Shown here one piece after another: positions 48,317 through 60,732 of a DNA stretch of 64,000 nt. A program made the position numbers and the translations under genes. Source of the stretch: Microbotryomycetes sp. JL201 (Eukaryota > Basidiomycota > Microbotryomycetes); assembly GCA_033819885.1 (NCBI GenBank), contig JAQYUZ010000039.1:62001-126000 (forward strand), written 5' to 3'. Position 1 is the stretch's first letter; each line of letters begins with the position of its first letter. Under the pieces are notes generated by a model that had not been told where the DNA came from, made no database searches, and saw nothing but the letters and a program-made list of their open reading frames with translations.

Positions 48317-48611
48317 GCATTATGGTTGTTGCACTAGCTATGGTCGCCCCTTGTCCTAGTTTTGTATTTATCTTTTGTCATGATGGCAACACGCGTGAGC
48401 AACTGCTTGTTGTTGCAACTTGCTCATCTTCTTCAGGTATGACGCATCCTCAAACAAACAGATAGAATCAGCATCACATGTGCTTTACTGAAGCATTGTC
48501 GCTATCTTCACTCGCCCTCCATCACAGGAGTCGTATGGCGGCCAACTCCGAGGACATTGGGCAGCGCAATTTCGGCCTGCTCAGTGCTACTCCGGGTACC
48601 AGTTCTGCGCA

Positions 48612-49726
48612 ATGCCTCGCGATCCTCTCTCAGACCACTTACCGGTGACCTTTGTCCGCTTTATCAAAGCCCACTTGGTTGAATGCCTCACCTTGAACCG
48701 GGGTTTGACCGCACACCATGTGGCTCGCGACATTTCGTTTGCCGAGGAAATGTTCAACAGAGAGATAGAAATCCAAGCTGGACGTCATGGTCCAGTGGCA
48801 TTGAGAGATGGCTGGGCTGGAGGCTTGGCGGCACTTGAGAACTTTAACCGGTTCCACCTGCTTCCTCAATGCTTCAGTATTGAGCACACTGACGCATCGC
48901 AAGCAATTGTGAGTTGAGAATTCTTCAGATAGATCAAGCGATGCTCATTGAGCCATAGATTGATTGTGTGCTTGGCACCGCATCATCGAATACTCCGCAA
49001 AATTTGAACGAGCTCAGCATCCTCATCAGCGCCTGGTTTCGCCACTTGCTGCTCTCAGCAGCCGGAGACCAGCACAGGATATTGCTCTTGGCGCTGCAAC
49101 GAGAAGTACAGGTGACTCGCGCCACCGCGAACAAGCTAGTCGAACTGGTTCGCACGCGCCAGATTCGATCACATGATGCCGCAGCTCAATGGCTCAGCGA
49201 GATATTATTCGAGCCGTTTCTTCTGGTGCTAGAGGCATGTACCGCTATCTACCGTGAGAGATGAAAAGCCAATGCTGACCCGTGATGCAGTTTGCCCTTG
49301 CATTCCATGAGGAAATGCACAGAAGCGCAAGCGTTATCGAGTTGGAGGATGCATTTGTGAGCTGTATGACTGCTCGAGCTTGTTGCACAACATCTCACCA
49401 CTGAACAAACTTAGGGCTGTGAATGCAGCTTCGAGCTCGGTGCTGACCGCGACGTTTCCTACGAACAATACATGTACATCAAGGCTCAGTTGCATCTGGC
49501 AGCACATAAAGCTCGTGCCTCAATCAAGAACCAGATACCTGTGACCGAATACAACGCCGTCCACCACCTTTTCAAAAAGCGTCCACAGACCGCAGACCTT
49601 TTGTTGAGTGCTGCTCGGGCGCGCCAGTCGAGCAACCGGGCCACGCTCGCTTCGCTGCAGCATGCTTCTTTCACACTCTATACGCGAGCATTGACCAAGC
49701 GACAAGCGCGTCGCTTCGGTTTCTGA
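48612..49726 (+). CDS. Unnamed 'RYG-tail' family gene G
   Basis: Starts MPRDPLSDHLPVTFVRFIKA, parallel to gene F's start. Exon 1 ends at a GTGAGT donor after ASQAI near 48.91 kb. The next exon has LNELSILISAWFRHLLLSAA, ALQREVQVTRATANKLVELV and WLSEILFEPFLLVLEA, corresponding to WRELHVA and LEPMMLLLEA of gene F. A short exon, FALAFHEEMHRSASVIELED, follows, and then the last exon from about 49.42 kb (CECSFELGADRDVSYEQYMY) to LTKRQARRFGF with TGA at 49726. Introns are ~55-60 nt with good consensus. Length is about 340 residues. Function is unknown. Confidence 0.7.
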
Positions 49727-50088
49727 CGGGTGCGTGGAAGCAATTCCGGCATATTGGGCATGTCGGATGCAGTTGCGCGGCACGCAAGTGTGCATCAATG
49801 ACCCAGATAGTCCAGAGCGCACCAGAGGTGAACGTTCCAGGTGAGCCCAGAGAGCTCGCTTGTTGTATCGTATTTGAGAGATTACTCGATATGCCACGCA
49901 ATCGATCGCACGTGAGATCACCAAGAAGCTTGTTGTTAAATCTCGCTTGTATGCATTGGAAAATACCGAAAACCACCGCTAAGATTGCACAGCCTTGAGC
50001 TCCTGGCATCAGGAGCTGGAGCGTCGATCGCGCGGAGCTCACGCCTACGCTGTCACTCTTTCTGTCATCAAGCTGAACCGGCACCAGC
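49727..50088. other. Intergenic between family genes G and H
   Basis: This 362-base spacer holds the 3' flank of G and the promoter of H. Nothing else is recognised. Confidence 0.45.
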
Positions 50089-51128
50089 ATGGATGGAGGT
50101 TTTCTGGACCACTTTCTGTTCCGTTTCAAGCGACTGGTCGATCACTGGGAGTCTAGCAACGTCAGCTTTGACCTCAATGGCGAGCCGTGGAACTTTTTGC
50201 AGGCGGATTTGACAGAGTTCAAGAAGCGGTCTTTCCTTTGCCGATCCAAGGACGCGGTGGCATACACGCACGCCGCCGCGTTGGACGCATTGCATGGATA
50301 CAATCAAGAGCTGTTGCTGTCTGCGATGAATTTCGCTCCAGCCGCATTAGGAACGCTTGTAAGCAGATAGTCTGTTCACGATCATTTATCTGGTACTGAT
50401 GGCTCGCTCCAAGCGTAGGAGACCCTTTTTTGGGGAGCGGACGAGATGACGGACCTCAAGTTTTACCATTTTCCAAGGTCCGAGTCACAATTAGAGCTCT
50501 TCTCGCAAGCTTCGCACAGTCTCATGCACAAGACCACAGCTCAAGACAACGCATGGAGACAGGTGATGCTCCGCGAGCTCCACGTTGCTCGGTTCGCCTT
50601 TCGGTCGGTCTTGCGGCTGCCGGCGTATCGCAATCTGTCGAACCTCATTTTTGTGGTGATGGAGATCTTTCTGCTTGACTTGCAACATACACTCACATAC
50701 GTAGAGAAGTGTGACTACGTCAGACAGGCTCATCCAGTGAGTTTCCGGTTGTGACTAAGTCACCGTTTGCTTGGAGAAACGCCACCGAGCTGAGTGCCTG
50801 TTGCGGGTGCGTGCAGGCGATTTCGTGGACATGCAATTTTGACGCCCTTCAAGGATCCCTCGCGGAGCACATTCATGCCGAGCGTGACGAGTATGCGCGA
50901 TTGCACGGTCAGGAGGCGCTGATTGGGCAATGGGTCAACTATCGCCGCTTGGACGGCGCATTCAATGGCCTGTCGGCGTCCGAGCTATTGGATCATTTGG
51001 AAGCTGAGAGAAGGACTCGAAGGCGGGCTGACCGCAGACTCTTTGGCCGTGCTCAGAGCGTTCAAGCTCGGCGTGTCGCATTGCAGGTCAACCCTCGGGG
51101 ACAAGTCAGGCGCCACGCGAGTGCATAG
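50089..51128 (+). CDS. Unnamed 'RYG-tail' family gene H
   Basis: Third gene of the plus-strand array. It starts MDGGFLDHFLFRFKRLVDHW at 50089. Exon 1 ends at a GTAAGC donor after AALGTL (~50.36 kb). Exon 2 begins ETLFWGADEMTDLKFYHFPR and contains VMLRELHVARFAFRSVLRLP and LIFVVMEIFLLDLQ, the counterparts of blocks in F and G. After a GTGAGT intron exon 3 begins AISWTCNFDALQGSLAEHIH, matching WTCDF of gene F, and ends about 50 residues after RRRADRRLFGRAQ. That last motif is a weaker version of the RQxxRYG tail and is followed by extra residues, unlike F and G. Another frame or a last intron could change the final ~40 residues. Confidence 0.65.
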
Positions 51129-51351
51129 ACCCTCGGATAGATCCTGTTGCATTCGATCGAGCTGGAGGTGATTGGTCCGAGGTGCTCTCTTGCATTAAAT
51201 TAGGACAGGAGGCGAGGCCCGTGCGCGCGCGCGCCGCGTCGACGCGCGCCGTGCATTTCCTCTGCATTGCGCCCCGGCCCGGACCCCAAACGCACGCTCC
51301 AGTGTTGCATGCGCGTGTGATTCGTCCGAAGTTTCATCGCCGCCCGTACCC

Positions 51352-52784
51352 ATGTCGTCGTCGTCTGGATTTTCGTCGGCGACAGTCTTGTCGCTGCCGC
51401 CGGCGACACGCGCGCTCACGCTGCTGCTGATCACGTGCTCGACGCTGTTGTTCCTAACACGCGTGACGCAGGCGCCGCGTGATGTCAAGCAGGCGCTCGG
51501 CGCGAGCGACGGCATGGTCGACTGGCTCGTCGTCACGCCGGGCAACGTCATGTGGTACCCCTGGACACTCCTCACAAGCAGCTTTGTCGAAAACAATTTG
51601 ATCGAGTTCCTGTTCTCGCTCTTGACCCTCCCACTCGCCGGCCGGTACCTCGAACGCGTCTGGGGCCAACTCGAATTCCTCAAATTCGTCGCCGTCGTCG
51701 TCGTTGCATCAAACATCGTTGCCTGCGTCGTCAGCTACATCGAAGCCGTCGTCCTCGGCAACCCAGCCTTGTTCTTGTGAGACGCGAGCTGGAAACACTT
51801 TCGGCCATTGGATATGAACGAAAAGCGCTCGAGGCAAGCTGACATGTATCCATACAGGTACGGCATGAGCTATCACGGCCTCATGGCATTGCAGACCGGC
51901 TTCCTTGTTGCTTTTACGCAACTTATTCCAGAGCACCAAGTCCAAATGCTCGGCGGACTATTCAAAATGAGGGTCAAGGTGCGCACGCCCACTATGAGGT
52001 ACAACCGTAGATCTACGCTGAGCTCTCCTTGCAGTCCTTGCCGATGCTCTACGTAACAGTCTCCAATGTCGCATGCCTGCTGGGCTACCAATCACCGTGG
52101 ATCTTGATCCAGTTCGGGTGGCTCATCAGTTGGTTCTATCTGCGCTTCATCAAGATCAACGAAGGTGGAGAATTCAGAGGAGACAGATCAGAGACGTTCA
52201 GCTTTGCCGCTTGGTTCCCACCGTTCGCTCAGTGCGCTTGCCTCTTGATTTTTCTCCCTGATCGACACTAACGAATCGATCTATCAGGAAATACGTCTCG
52301 CAATTGACCAACTTTGTCTTCAATTTGGCCGTCAGGTTCAAAATCTTGACGCCATGGCCCGACCTTGAATCTGGATCGACGGTAGGTTACACGGCCGTAC
52401 CAGGTGGCGCTCGAGCCGAAGCCGAGCGAAGAAGGTACGTCCTACAAGGGCCCCCTCGGAAGCTCCGTCCTTGGCATGTTACTGACTGTCCAAGTGCGCG
52501 CTGTCTTCAGGGCCTTGGCGTTGAAAGCTCTCGACCAAAGAATGGCTTCAAAACCATCACCAAACCCTCAATCCTCCGGATCGGGTTTCGCTGCAGGTCC
52601 ATCCACCTCAACAACAGCATCTCCAGCCGGTGCACCTGCGGTCCCTGCCACTGCAGCGACGACTCACGCAAGCCCGTCAACGACACAATCAAGCTCGACA
52701 ACCTCAAGACAAGGTTCGGTCGTAGCGGTCGATTCTAGTGCAAATACTCAACCGACGTCGGCAGAGCAATCAACGATGCAGTGA
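51352..52784 (+). CDS. TMEM115-like Golgi rhomboid-fold protein (yeast YOL107W type)
   Basis: TMEM115 is a rhomboid-like, catalytically inactive multi-span protein of the Golgi involved in retrograde traffic. Five exons (51352-51776, 51858-51978, 52035-52231, 52288-52434, 52511-52784) give 387 residues. Membrane segments include ALTLLLITCSTLLFLTRV, the amphipathic WTLLTSSFVENNLIEFLFSL, FLKFVAVVVVASNIVACVVS, GLMALQTGFLVAFTQLIPEH and WILIQFGWLISWFYLRF. The family sequence SFAAWFPPFAQKYVSQLTNF is present. The C-terminal ~110 residues are Ala/Ser/Pro/Thr-rich and cytosolic in the family. No rhomboid Ser-His dyad is expected or seen. Splicing is in frame throughout. Confidence 0.9.
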
Positions 52785-53121
52785 TACCGGGCGTGCGGAC
52801 TTGGTACATTGTAGCAAACATCCATCTGTCCTAGGTCTTGCTTCGGGTAGCCCTTGCGTAAGCGAGTATGACTTGCAATGTAGGCTGCGAGATGACGAGA
52901 GAGATTGCAACATGGTTCTAACTAAAACACACAAAGAAGAACGCGGAAAAAAGGAGGAAAAAAAAAAAAGAAACGTAAAGTATGCGACTGCGAATAAATG
53001 TTACGAAAGGCAGATAACGAAAAAGAAAAAAAAAAAAAAAAGGGCAAAAGTGGCGAATCCAGAATAATGACAAGCTCCCTGGCCGGCGCGTACTATTGTA
53101 CACCATGTCGAAGGGATTCGA
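52785..53121. other. Intergenic between convergent genes, A-rich
   Basis: The 3' flanks of TMEM115 and the zinc-finger gene meet here. The stretch holds two A-rich tracts (about 52959-52972 and 53019-53041). The poly-A runs lie in a plausible UTR/terminator zone. No repeats at the ends suggest an inserted retroposon. Confidence 0.5.
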
Positions 53122-56100
53122 TCAAGGTTCTTCTAATCCCTCGCTGTGCAAGTTACTGGTTGTCGTGCCAATGCTCCAACGTCTTTGTCTCGATCTGACT
53201 TGCCCGCCGCTCCCAGCCGCGTCTGAACGACTTGTCGTGAGTCCGGCAGAAGATGATTTACCGAGGTCGAGGTTCGGAGTGGACATCATTGACGATGTAA
53301 ACGTAGCAGGTTTAGGAGTATCCGTCACGCTCTTGTTCCCTCCTGCACCTCCTCTCCGGCCGTCAGCATCAAACGTCATTTCGCTCCTCAAACCAGACAT
53401 AGTCGTATGATGTCCACTCGTCGTCGCCGAGGATCCTCCAGTGACATCATCGTGTACACCTGCATGAGCCGCACCCAGGAACCCAGGTCCAGGTTGACTC
53501 GCCAGACCAAGTTGCTTTGAAATGCCAGGGTGGGCAGGTGATGAAAACATGTAATTGATGCTTGGTGGTGAAGAAGTCGGATTGCTGGCGTAACCGGCGG
53601 ACATGAAGTTGAACCCAGTGTTGCTGTTGATGTTGTTGTTGTTGTTTGACGAACTGATGCCTGCACACATATTCGAACGTCAGTAAGGTTTCGCATATGC
53701 AAATAGCGGGAGGAGGAAAACGTACCAAACGGAATGGGATTCGAAGCCGACCTAGACATGCCTTGTGCGAGAGCAAGACCTCGGCCGTTCGAGGTATGAA
53801 AGTGGTCGACCGAGTTCAAAGTCATTTGCGCCGGCGCCGGCGTCGACAAGATGGATGATGAAGGATGTGGTGGCGGCATAAGTTCTGTCGAGCTTGGATG
53901 GGCACCAGACGAAGTATTGTCGTCGTCCGACCGCCGACGATGAGCCGAGGACGAAGACGATTCAATGTTGAAACCGCCCAAATCAGATGACAAGCCAACG
54001 GGGTGGTGATGATGCAGAGCGATCGGTTCAATACGACGAGATCCTTGGGACGAGGGAAGATATCGAGATGATGCAGACGAAGACAACAAATCCGAGTTGG
54101 CACCGTGTCTCGTCGACGTGCGACCACCTGACGAGCTTGACGACACGTTTTGCTTGCGTCCGGTGCCGTACTGCCGACTCGGACTGGCGTCTGCTGCGCT
54201 TGATCTCCTCTTTGACCGGCGTTTGGTCCGTCGGCTTTCGTCGTCGTCCAAAAGATCGCCGTCATCAAGCGCCGACTCGCCCCGTGCAGTCAAGTTGCCT
54301 TCCTCATCGTTATCATCGTCATAGTCATCGTCATGCAATCCACCATCGAGTGCAGGTGAGCTCTCGAACGACATGGCGATCTGGTTGCCCGGTGTCGGAG
54401 TCGCCGTCAAATTGGCATGCTGAGCAAACGTCATTGAAGAGTTGCCAACTCGCATCGCGTCTGACGCTCGAATCTTGCGAGCAGACGCCAACAGTGTATT
54501 GACATTCGCTCGAGTTGACGAGTCTGGCGAATCTGACGCGGCGCGTTTGCGAGGCGACACAGACCCGACGACGCTCGTCCCGATGACCGGGCTCAGCACA
54601 TTCGAGACGGACGAGCCTCGCTCAGGAGTCGGACCACCACGGTGAGCTGGGAAATCTTGCGGCCATGGCCGACTTGCCGAAGCCGACAAGTCCGAGGATT
54701 CAGACCCAGGACTGCGCTTGCCGTCATCGTCTTCGTCTTCGTCCTGAGTCGAGTTCCGACCTGACAAGCCAAGTTGACCGTTCACTTCATCATCATCATC
54801 GTCTTCGTCTTCGCGAGTCGTTCGCGCGTGCGAGATGGACGAAGCAGGCGAAGCGACTTTCATGGCGATCAGTGCGTTCGCGGCATCCTCTGCTCGCTCG
54901 TACGGTTTGCCTCCGCTTCCACCGCCGATGCTCGACAGCCCGGCCGTCGTCAAGAATTGTGCTCTTACAGGAGACCGGAGCTCGCGCGAACCAGATTGTG
55001 AGCGCGAGTGAGAGATGGGCGACGCCTGTCGACGGTCAAAGAACGTCAGATTGTTCGGCTGCGTTTGCTGTTGCATTGCGTGTGCTGTAAACGGGTTCGA
55101 GATCGTCACCGGAGTTGAGGATGGCCGGGCGAGTCCGTAGCGTGGGTCTGCGGCAGCGTCGTGCATGCTGCGGTAATATTCTGCCTCTGGCGGAGGCGGA
55201 TACAAAGGCGCCGACAGCGGGGCAGCGTACGAATTGGCCGCATAGTGAGATACGGCATACGAATCTTGGTAGTAGCCGGTAGGCGCCTGAGGATGTGTTG
55301 CGTAAACGACCGGACCCCGCGGCTGAGAATAGGCGTTGCCAACGCGCTCGGGAAATGGCGGATGACGGGAGTCTGCAATGTCGAGAGACGCAGCATAGAC
55401 TGGCTGATGTGACGATGCTCGCTCTCGACTTGGTCCTGCCAGCGGCTGATCGTACTCGCGCAGCCTAGTCGCGTTGCGGCTATAAATCGAATTGGCGAGT
55501 GGAGCCGTCTGAGCGACAGCTTCTGGAACGGCTCGTTGCGCTGATCGGGCTGAAGCATTGCGAGAGTGCGTCGTCGAGTTCGGTTGAGCTGAGGTCGCCA
55601 CTGATGCACGTGCGCTGCCGCGCGACTTGCGCTTGCCCTTGCCGCCTTCATCGTAATCTGAATCGTCTCCTTCAACGGCGCCGTCGTCATCGTCTTCGAC
55701 ATCTTGACCGTTCCACTTGCCAGAGACGGTGACTTTCCTGTCTTGCTCCTCTGGCGCGGGCGTGCCTGCGGCCGATTCAATGTCGACAGACGCGCTCTTG
55801 TCTGCGCGCTTGGCGGCGCGCGACTTGCGAGCCCACTGGCGTTTCGAGTTGAGCACGCTTGAGTGTCTTTCTTCCTCTGTTTTTTGTTTGCTAGCATCTG
55901 CGCGAGCGAAGAACAATAGTAAGTATTGCACTTGGAACGAGCCTGCATGCCTGATGACGTCTCGGTGGCGTGAGGCGGTGCAGATAAAGGCACGCGCACG
56001 CCCTGAACAGCCAGGGTCGACTCACCATTGTCCCATCGAGTCCGACGCGGTTGCTGACTTAGAGGGATGCCGTGCTTGTCTTGCAAATGCCTCCTCCAAA

Positions 56101-56646
56101 TGGACCTAGCGTGCTTGCCCTGATACACCTTGTCGCAATGCGCACACCTGAATGATGTCGTCTCGCTTGATGCCGGACCAGCCGGATTGTCTGTATAGTC
56201 TGGCGCGAGGTACAGAGGTTGGCCATCGTTGCTCTGAGTAGCAGGACCCCGCTGCGACGCATCCGCAGTACCGTCAGTAGGGCGGGGCTCAGCTGCTGGC
56301 TGTTTGGCTTTCTGCGCGCGTCGTCTGGGTGCCGTGGATGCCAAGTTTGATATTGCCAAAGACGCAGACGATGCTGACGGCTTGATGCCCTGCCCGGCTG
56401 ATGCCAGTTTCGTTGGCGACGAACGGGACGCGCCTGGTTTTGTTGACGCGCCAGCCATTGATGTGTCATCGTACGCGGTGGCGTTTTCGGCATTTGGAAG
56501 GTACATCAGGGCAATTTGATGCGAGTAAGACGCGTGAGCATCCGCGTTGAACGTATGCGCGACGTGCAAGCCAGGGCCAAACGCGTTGTTGACACCGCCG
56601 ACGGCAGGACCGCGGGGCAACGAGGCCGCGTAGGTCAGCGGCAGCA
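53122..56646 (-). CDS. C2H2-type zinc-finger regulator, large and disordered
   Basis: A presumed nuclear DNA-binding protein. It starts MLPLTYAASLPRGPAVGGVN at 56646. One zinc finger is seen about 210 residues in: FRCAHCDKVYQGKHARSIWR followed by RHLQDKHGIP (C-x2-C...H-x4-H spacing). This single long-spaced finger is common in basidiomycete regulators. An intron follows near 56.0 kb. The ~850-codon next exon begins DASKQKTEEERHSS and carries basic and acidic low-complexity runs (DVEDDDDGAVEGDDSDYDEG) and many Ser/Pro stretches. A last exon begins GISSSNNNNNINSNTGF and ends SEGLEEP at 53122. No known orthologue is recognised, so the target genes are unknown. Confidence 0.75.
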
Positions 56647-57775
56647 TGGCGACAGTGGCGAAATCAATGTCAGTCGCAAAGGATTCCGGCAGTTTGATGG
56701 TCGGATTGGGCCGATGGGCCGTGAAGAGTGCAAAAGATCGAGAGTGATCCCGTCCGTAAATGAAAGCGAACGCGGCCAAATGACGCACCGGCAGATAAAA
56801 GGGGAATCCGACCAGCGAGTAAGCCAGACCATGTACAACAGTATTTTGAAGATAACAGATGCAGAGAGCAAGGTGCGTGTCAGCCTGATATTTTCACATA
56901 TGATCGGATGCAGGCAGAGCTGAGCGAGTGCAGGCGCAGCAGCAGCTCGGTCCGGCGACATGTGCAATAGACAGATAGAGCGTCGACTGACCCTCGTTTG
57001 CAGTTGCCCGCTGCCTCGCCGTCCTGTTTGGGGTGTTGTTTGTTGAACCAACGCCGGCGGCGGCAACAGTGGCCGCGCTCGTCGAAGCGGGGGCGCCGTC
57101 GAGCACATACTCGTCGAGCATGGTCGCACGTTTGACTTGACGCCTCGCCCGGCCGCTTGCGGTCACTGCTGGTGCGTCTGCGTCTTCATGAGCGCCGTCG
57201 TCGCCCGCCTCGCCGCGCCGAGCTTTCGCATGGCGCGGCGTCGCTTGCATGAGCCCATCGGCATCGTCTGACGCAGACATGCAGGGCCAGCCTCGGCAAA
57301 GAGGTCTGCCGCGTGCGTTGCCGTTGCCTTTGGTGGGCGCGCGGGCGCAGAATCGTACGGCGGTGAGAACGAGTTGATCCAACTTCTGCCTTAATCTGCA
57401 AATAGACAGTCAACAGGGGCACTGACAGGCCGAATGGGAGCAGATTGCAGTACAAGTGTGACAAAAAGACGTCCCGAGTCTCTCCACACGCCATCACGGC
57501 ATCCGCCGCTCATTCGCCAGAGCCTGCGTGCTTGCCGCCGGAGATCTGCAGGCTCTCATGGGCAAACGACTGTCTATGAGAGCTACAAATCGTCGGCAGT
57601 CGTTGATTCAGTCTCAGCTCTTGTTCTCCAGGGGTATCCATGATCGTACAGACTGCGCCAATAGTCTTGTGCCACCGATTCAGACCCTCTTCGTCACACG
57701 CCCTCCCGAGCTCACAAGCATCGCAATACAACACATCGCAAGGACTCCTCCAAGTTAAAGCAAAATTTGCAAGTC
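56647..57775. other. Upstream region of the zinc-finger gene, with a possible small minus-strand gene
   Basis: About 1.1 kb between the zinc-finger start and the Dbp7 stop. It contains one possible coding stretch (56998-57382, listed separately) and otherwise short frames without motifs. Part of it may be 5' exons or leader of the zinc-finger gene. Confidence 0.4.
56998..57382 (-). CDS. Hypothetical, Ala/Arg-rich, possibly a 5' exon
   Basis: A minus-strand frame starts MDQLVLTAVRFCARAPTKGN at 57382, with an internal ATG at 57280 (MSASDDADGLMQATPRHAKA). It reads through a charged, disordered stretch to RTARQRATANEG, where a GTCAGT donor occurs. The RRQVKRATMLDEYVLDG segment looks protein-like. 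No family is recognised. It may be a small gene or an upstream exon of the zinc-finger gene, and it may also be a chance frame. Confidence 0.28.
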
Positions 57776-60732
57776 TCATCTTCTCCTCTTTTTGCGCTTG
57801 CCACCGGTATTGGCGCCTCCGTCAGCGCCGACGAACCCTTTGCCGGCCTCTTTCAACAAACCGTCGTCCGCAATATGAAACTCTGAACTGCCGAGGCCGC
57901 TCGGTCCTTTCATCAATCGGCGCATGCGAGCCTCGGCGTCGAGCGGGTTCTTTCGACGACCCGTCTCGAAAGATCCGCCGTCCTCGTCGTCGGCCTTTGC
58001 TTTCGCGGATACTGGTGTCGATCTCGCTTTTTTGGCCTTGTCTGATGTGCCAGATTGATGTCCATGTCCCATCGCGCCAGGAGCCTCGCGCAAGCCGAAC
58101 GACTTTGCCAAGTGACCGAGGTGAACTTGACGCAGGTTGAACATGTGCTTTTCGGCAGAAGGATGTGTCGCATAAGCTCGAACATGTGAAGTGAATGCGT
58201 TGCGAGCGAGCGAAGAGTGCTACACCATACGATTTACGACACGTCAGTCACATTGTAGCGCGATATTTCCATCAATGACTATCGACTGACCTCGGTGTCT
58301 GCGGCGACCCATCGTTCGAAACCCATCTGGACATCGGTCGCTCGTGTCTCGTACTCTCGTCCTTGTCCTCCAAAGCCCGTCTTTAGCACGTCCTCGACCC
58401 CAAGCTCATGCAGCTTGACGCCTTTGCCACTCGCCGTCGCTGTCGTCGAGCTGCCGCCAGGTGTCGTCTTGCGCATGCCGTCTTGGACCCACGGTATCCA
58501 GTCACGTTCCGTAGGTAACACGAAAGCCGTAGCCGTACCTTGCTTTCCGGCACGAGCTGTACGACCAACCCTGTGAACATACTCTGTCACGCCACCTTCG
58601 GTCGGCAAATCGTATTGAATGACGTGTCCAACGAAAGGGACGTCCAAACCACGAGCGGCAACGCTGGTACACAGCAAAACAGCATTCTCGGTTTGCTGCC
58701 CTTGCATTTTGCCGGATGGCACGACCGATTTTGAAGAAAATGCAGCGAGCGAGCCCAATCGCGTTTGCAAATCGAGATTTCCATGCAGACGGTACACCGG
58801 AACGCCCGGCAAGACGACAGAGTACGAAGCCAAAACTTTCGACTTGTCAGGCGTCGCGTCGTCCTCGTCATTCTCATTGTCGTCCGTTGTTTTACTTTTT
58901 GGTACGTCATCGCCAGTGCTGGATGACACCATGCTCATCTCCCCAATTGCCTTCCAGTAAAAGTCGACGGCAGCCGTACACGACATGAAAATCAACACTT
59001 TTGTGCCATTCGGATGGCTTTGTCGTGCTTGAGGCGAAACTAGCAGCTTGCGCAACAGAGCGAGCATTGTGACGAATCGAAGTTTCGGAGGACACGTGAC
59101 AAAATTGTGAATGAGCTGTGTCGGTGGCGTGAACGTGATCGCGGCTCCGTTCGGGGCACGGTCTTGCAGGACGTCCTGCACATCATTGCCATCGCTGTTG
59201 CTATCGTCTCCACCTCTGTCCTCGTCACTTCGTGCTCTTTTCCTGCTGCTCGCCTCGGCCGCCTGCTTTTCGACGTTCTTGACCAACGCACCAACACCCT
59301 TTGACGAATCGACCGTCAAAGTGACCGGGTCCTTCAAGGCCAACCCAGCCAGCCTGTCGACGCCTTCGTTTGCCGTCGCCGAACAAAGCACCGTTCTGCG
59401 CCTGACGAGATCATTTGGACTTCGTTTCTCAACCTCTTCCAAAACTCCCTTCATCTGTTCCTCAAAGCCCAAATCCATAAGTCTGTCACACTCGTCCACA
59501 ATCAACCAACGGAGTCCAAGTTTCCTATCGGTGCTCGAAGATGCAGCGGACGATGCATAGACGGAAGGACGGCCTCTGGGAGGGCCTTGAGGTCCGGACC
59601 CGTTCGAAATGGGTCTAGGTTGTTCGCCCGCGAAACGGAACGCTTCGGTCGTACGAAGGTGATCGAGCAAACGTCCGGGCGTGGCCACGATGATTGGACA
59701 ACCCTTGCGCAACCTTGACTTTTCGTGAGTACGGTTGGCTCCTCCGACTAGCAGACATGGTGTCAAAGCACGAGGCGAGACAGAGAATGGCGAGGATGAT
59801 GATGAGCTAGGGATCGTCAGCAGTTGTTCGAGAACGTTGTAGATTTGCGACGCAAGTTCACGAGTCGGTGCCAGGACGATGGCGAGCGTGCCGATTGCTC
59901 GCGAGGGTTCAGCGCCTTGCAAGACGGATTGCGGTAGGTTCAACAAGTCTTGAACCAATGGCAGCAGGAACGTCAGCGTCTTGCCGGAACCCGTCTGCGC
60001 TTGCAAGATGGCGTCGCGTGGCGTGCTTGGCTTTAGAGCGGGTGGCGACACGCCAGAGAGCAAAGTCGGAACGGCAGACGCTTGACATGCGGTAGGTCCG
60101 GTGATATCGAGTTTGTTGACGAGGTGAGATACAATCTCGTGCTGCAAGCCAAGCGCCGAAAGCGCAGGCGCGGGGGAGGGCCGCGCATCTTTGGCTGGTG
60201 ATGACTCTTCCTCATCGTCATCCTCCCTCTGATGACGCAGAGGAGCGTTTGAGGGTTGCGAGGGCACTATTGGCTTATCGTTGTCTTGCTGCTGCACTTC
60301 TGGCAGACCTTCGGCCGAGAACAATGACGAAATGTATTGCTTCTTGCCGTCCGGGCCGACGACCCGCTTGCTCTGACCTCCTTGTGATGGTCCAACAGTG
60401 CCCGGCTGCTTTGACTTTGGAGCGATACGCTGTTGTCGTGCAGAATCGGATGTAGCCGAAGCTCCGGACTGCTCTGTTCCCGCAGCGGGAGCCCGGGCAG
60501 CGGCTCTTGAAGGCCTGGACGCCGATTCATTAACCTGAGGTTGCCCCTGAGGTTGCGTCGTGGCCCGCTGCTCGTGTTTGAGCTTGATTTGCTGTCGCCG
60601 CTTGTCTTTGACGCGATCTGTCCAGCGACCACCGCCGTGCTTGGCCGAACGAACAGCAGTTCCAGCTTGAGACGTGACCTTAGACGTACTTGGGGCGCTG
60701 AAGTTGACCATCAGGTCGTCGTCGCCCGCCAT
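57776..60732 (-). CDS. DBP7: Dbp7/DDX31-type DEAD-box RNA helicase
   Basis: A nucleolar helicase for early 60S subunit assembly. It starts [20 protein letters not shown] at 60732. After a basic, disordered N-terminus come the Q-motif region ([15 protein letters not shown]), motif [16 protein letters not shown], Ia [11 protein letters not shown], Ib TPGRLLDHL, motif II as DECD within [17 protein letters not shown], motif III CSATAN, motif [12 protein letters not shown] and motif [15 protein letters not shown]. An intron (about 58289-58223) joins the core to the family C-terminus [20 protein letters not shown] and [20 protein letters not shown], then a basic tail ending GGKRKKRRR. The two insertions between core motifs (acidic [16 protein letters not shown]) are typical of fungal Dbp7. 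Confidence 0.94.

Noticed and set aside
52950-53045. Poly-A tracts as the tail of a LINE/SINE insertion
   Set aside because: No internal promoter boxes, no target-site duplication and no coding remnant nearby; simple A-rich 3' flanks explain them.
57510-57779. Minus-strand frame with DVLYCDACELGRACDEEGLN next to the Dbp7 end
   Set aside because: The Cys-containing stretch looks protein-like, but it overlaps the Dbp7 stop, has no start or splice context and could be 3' flank.
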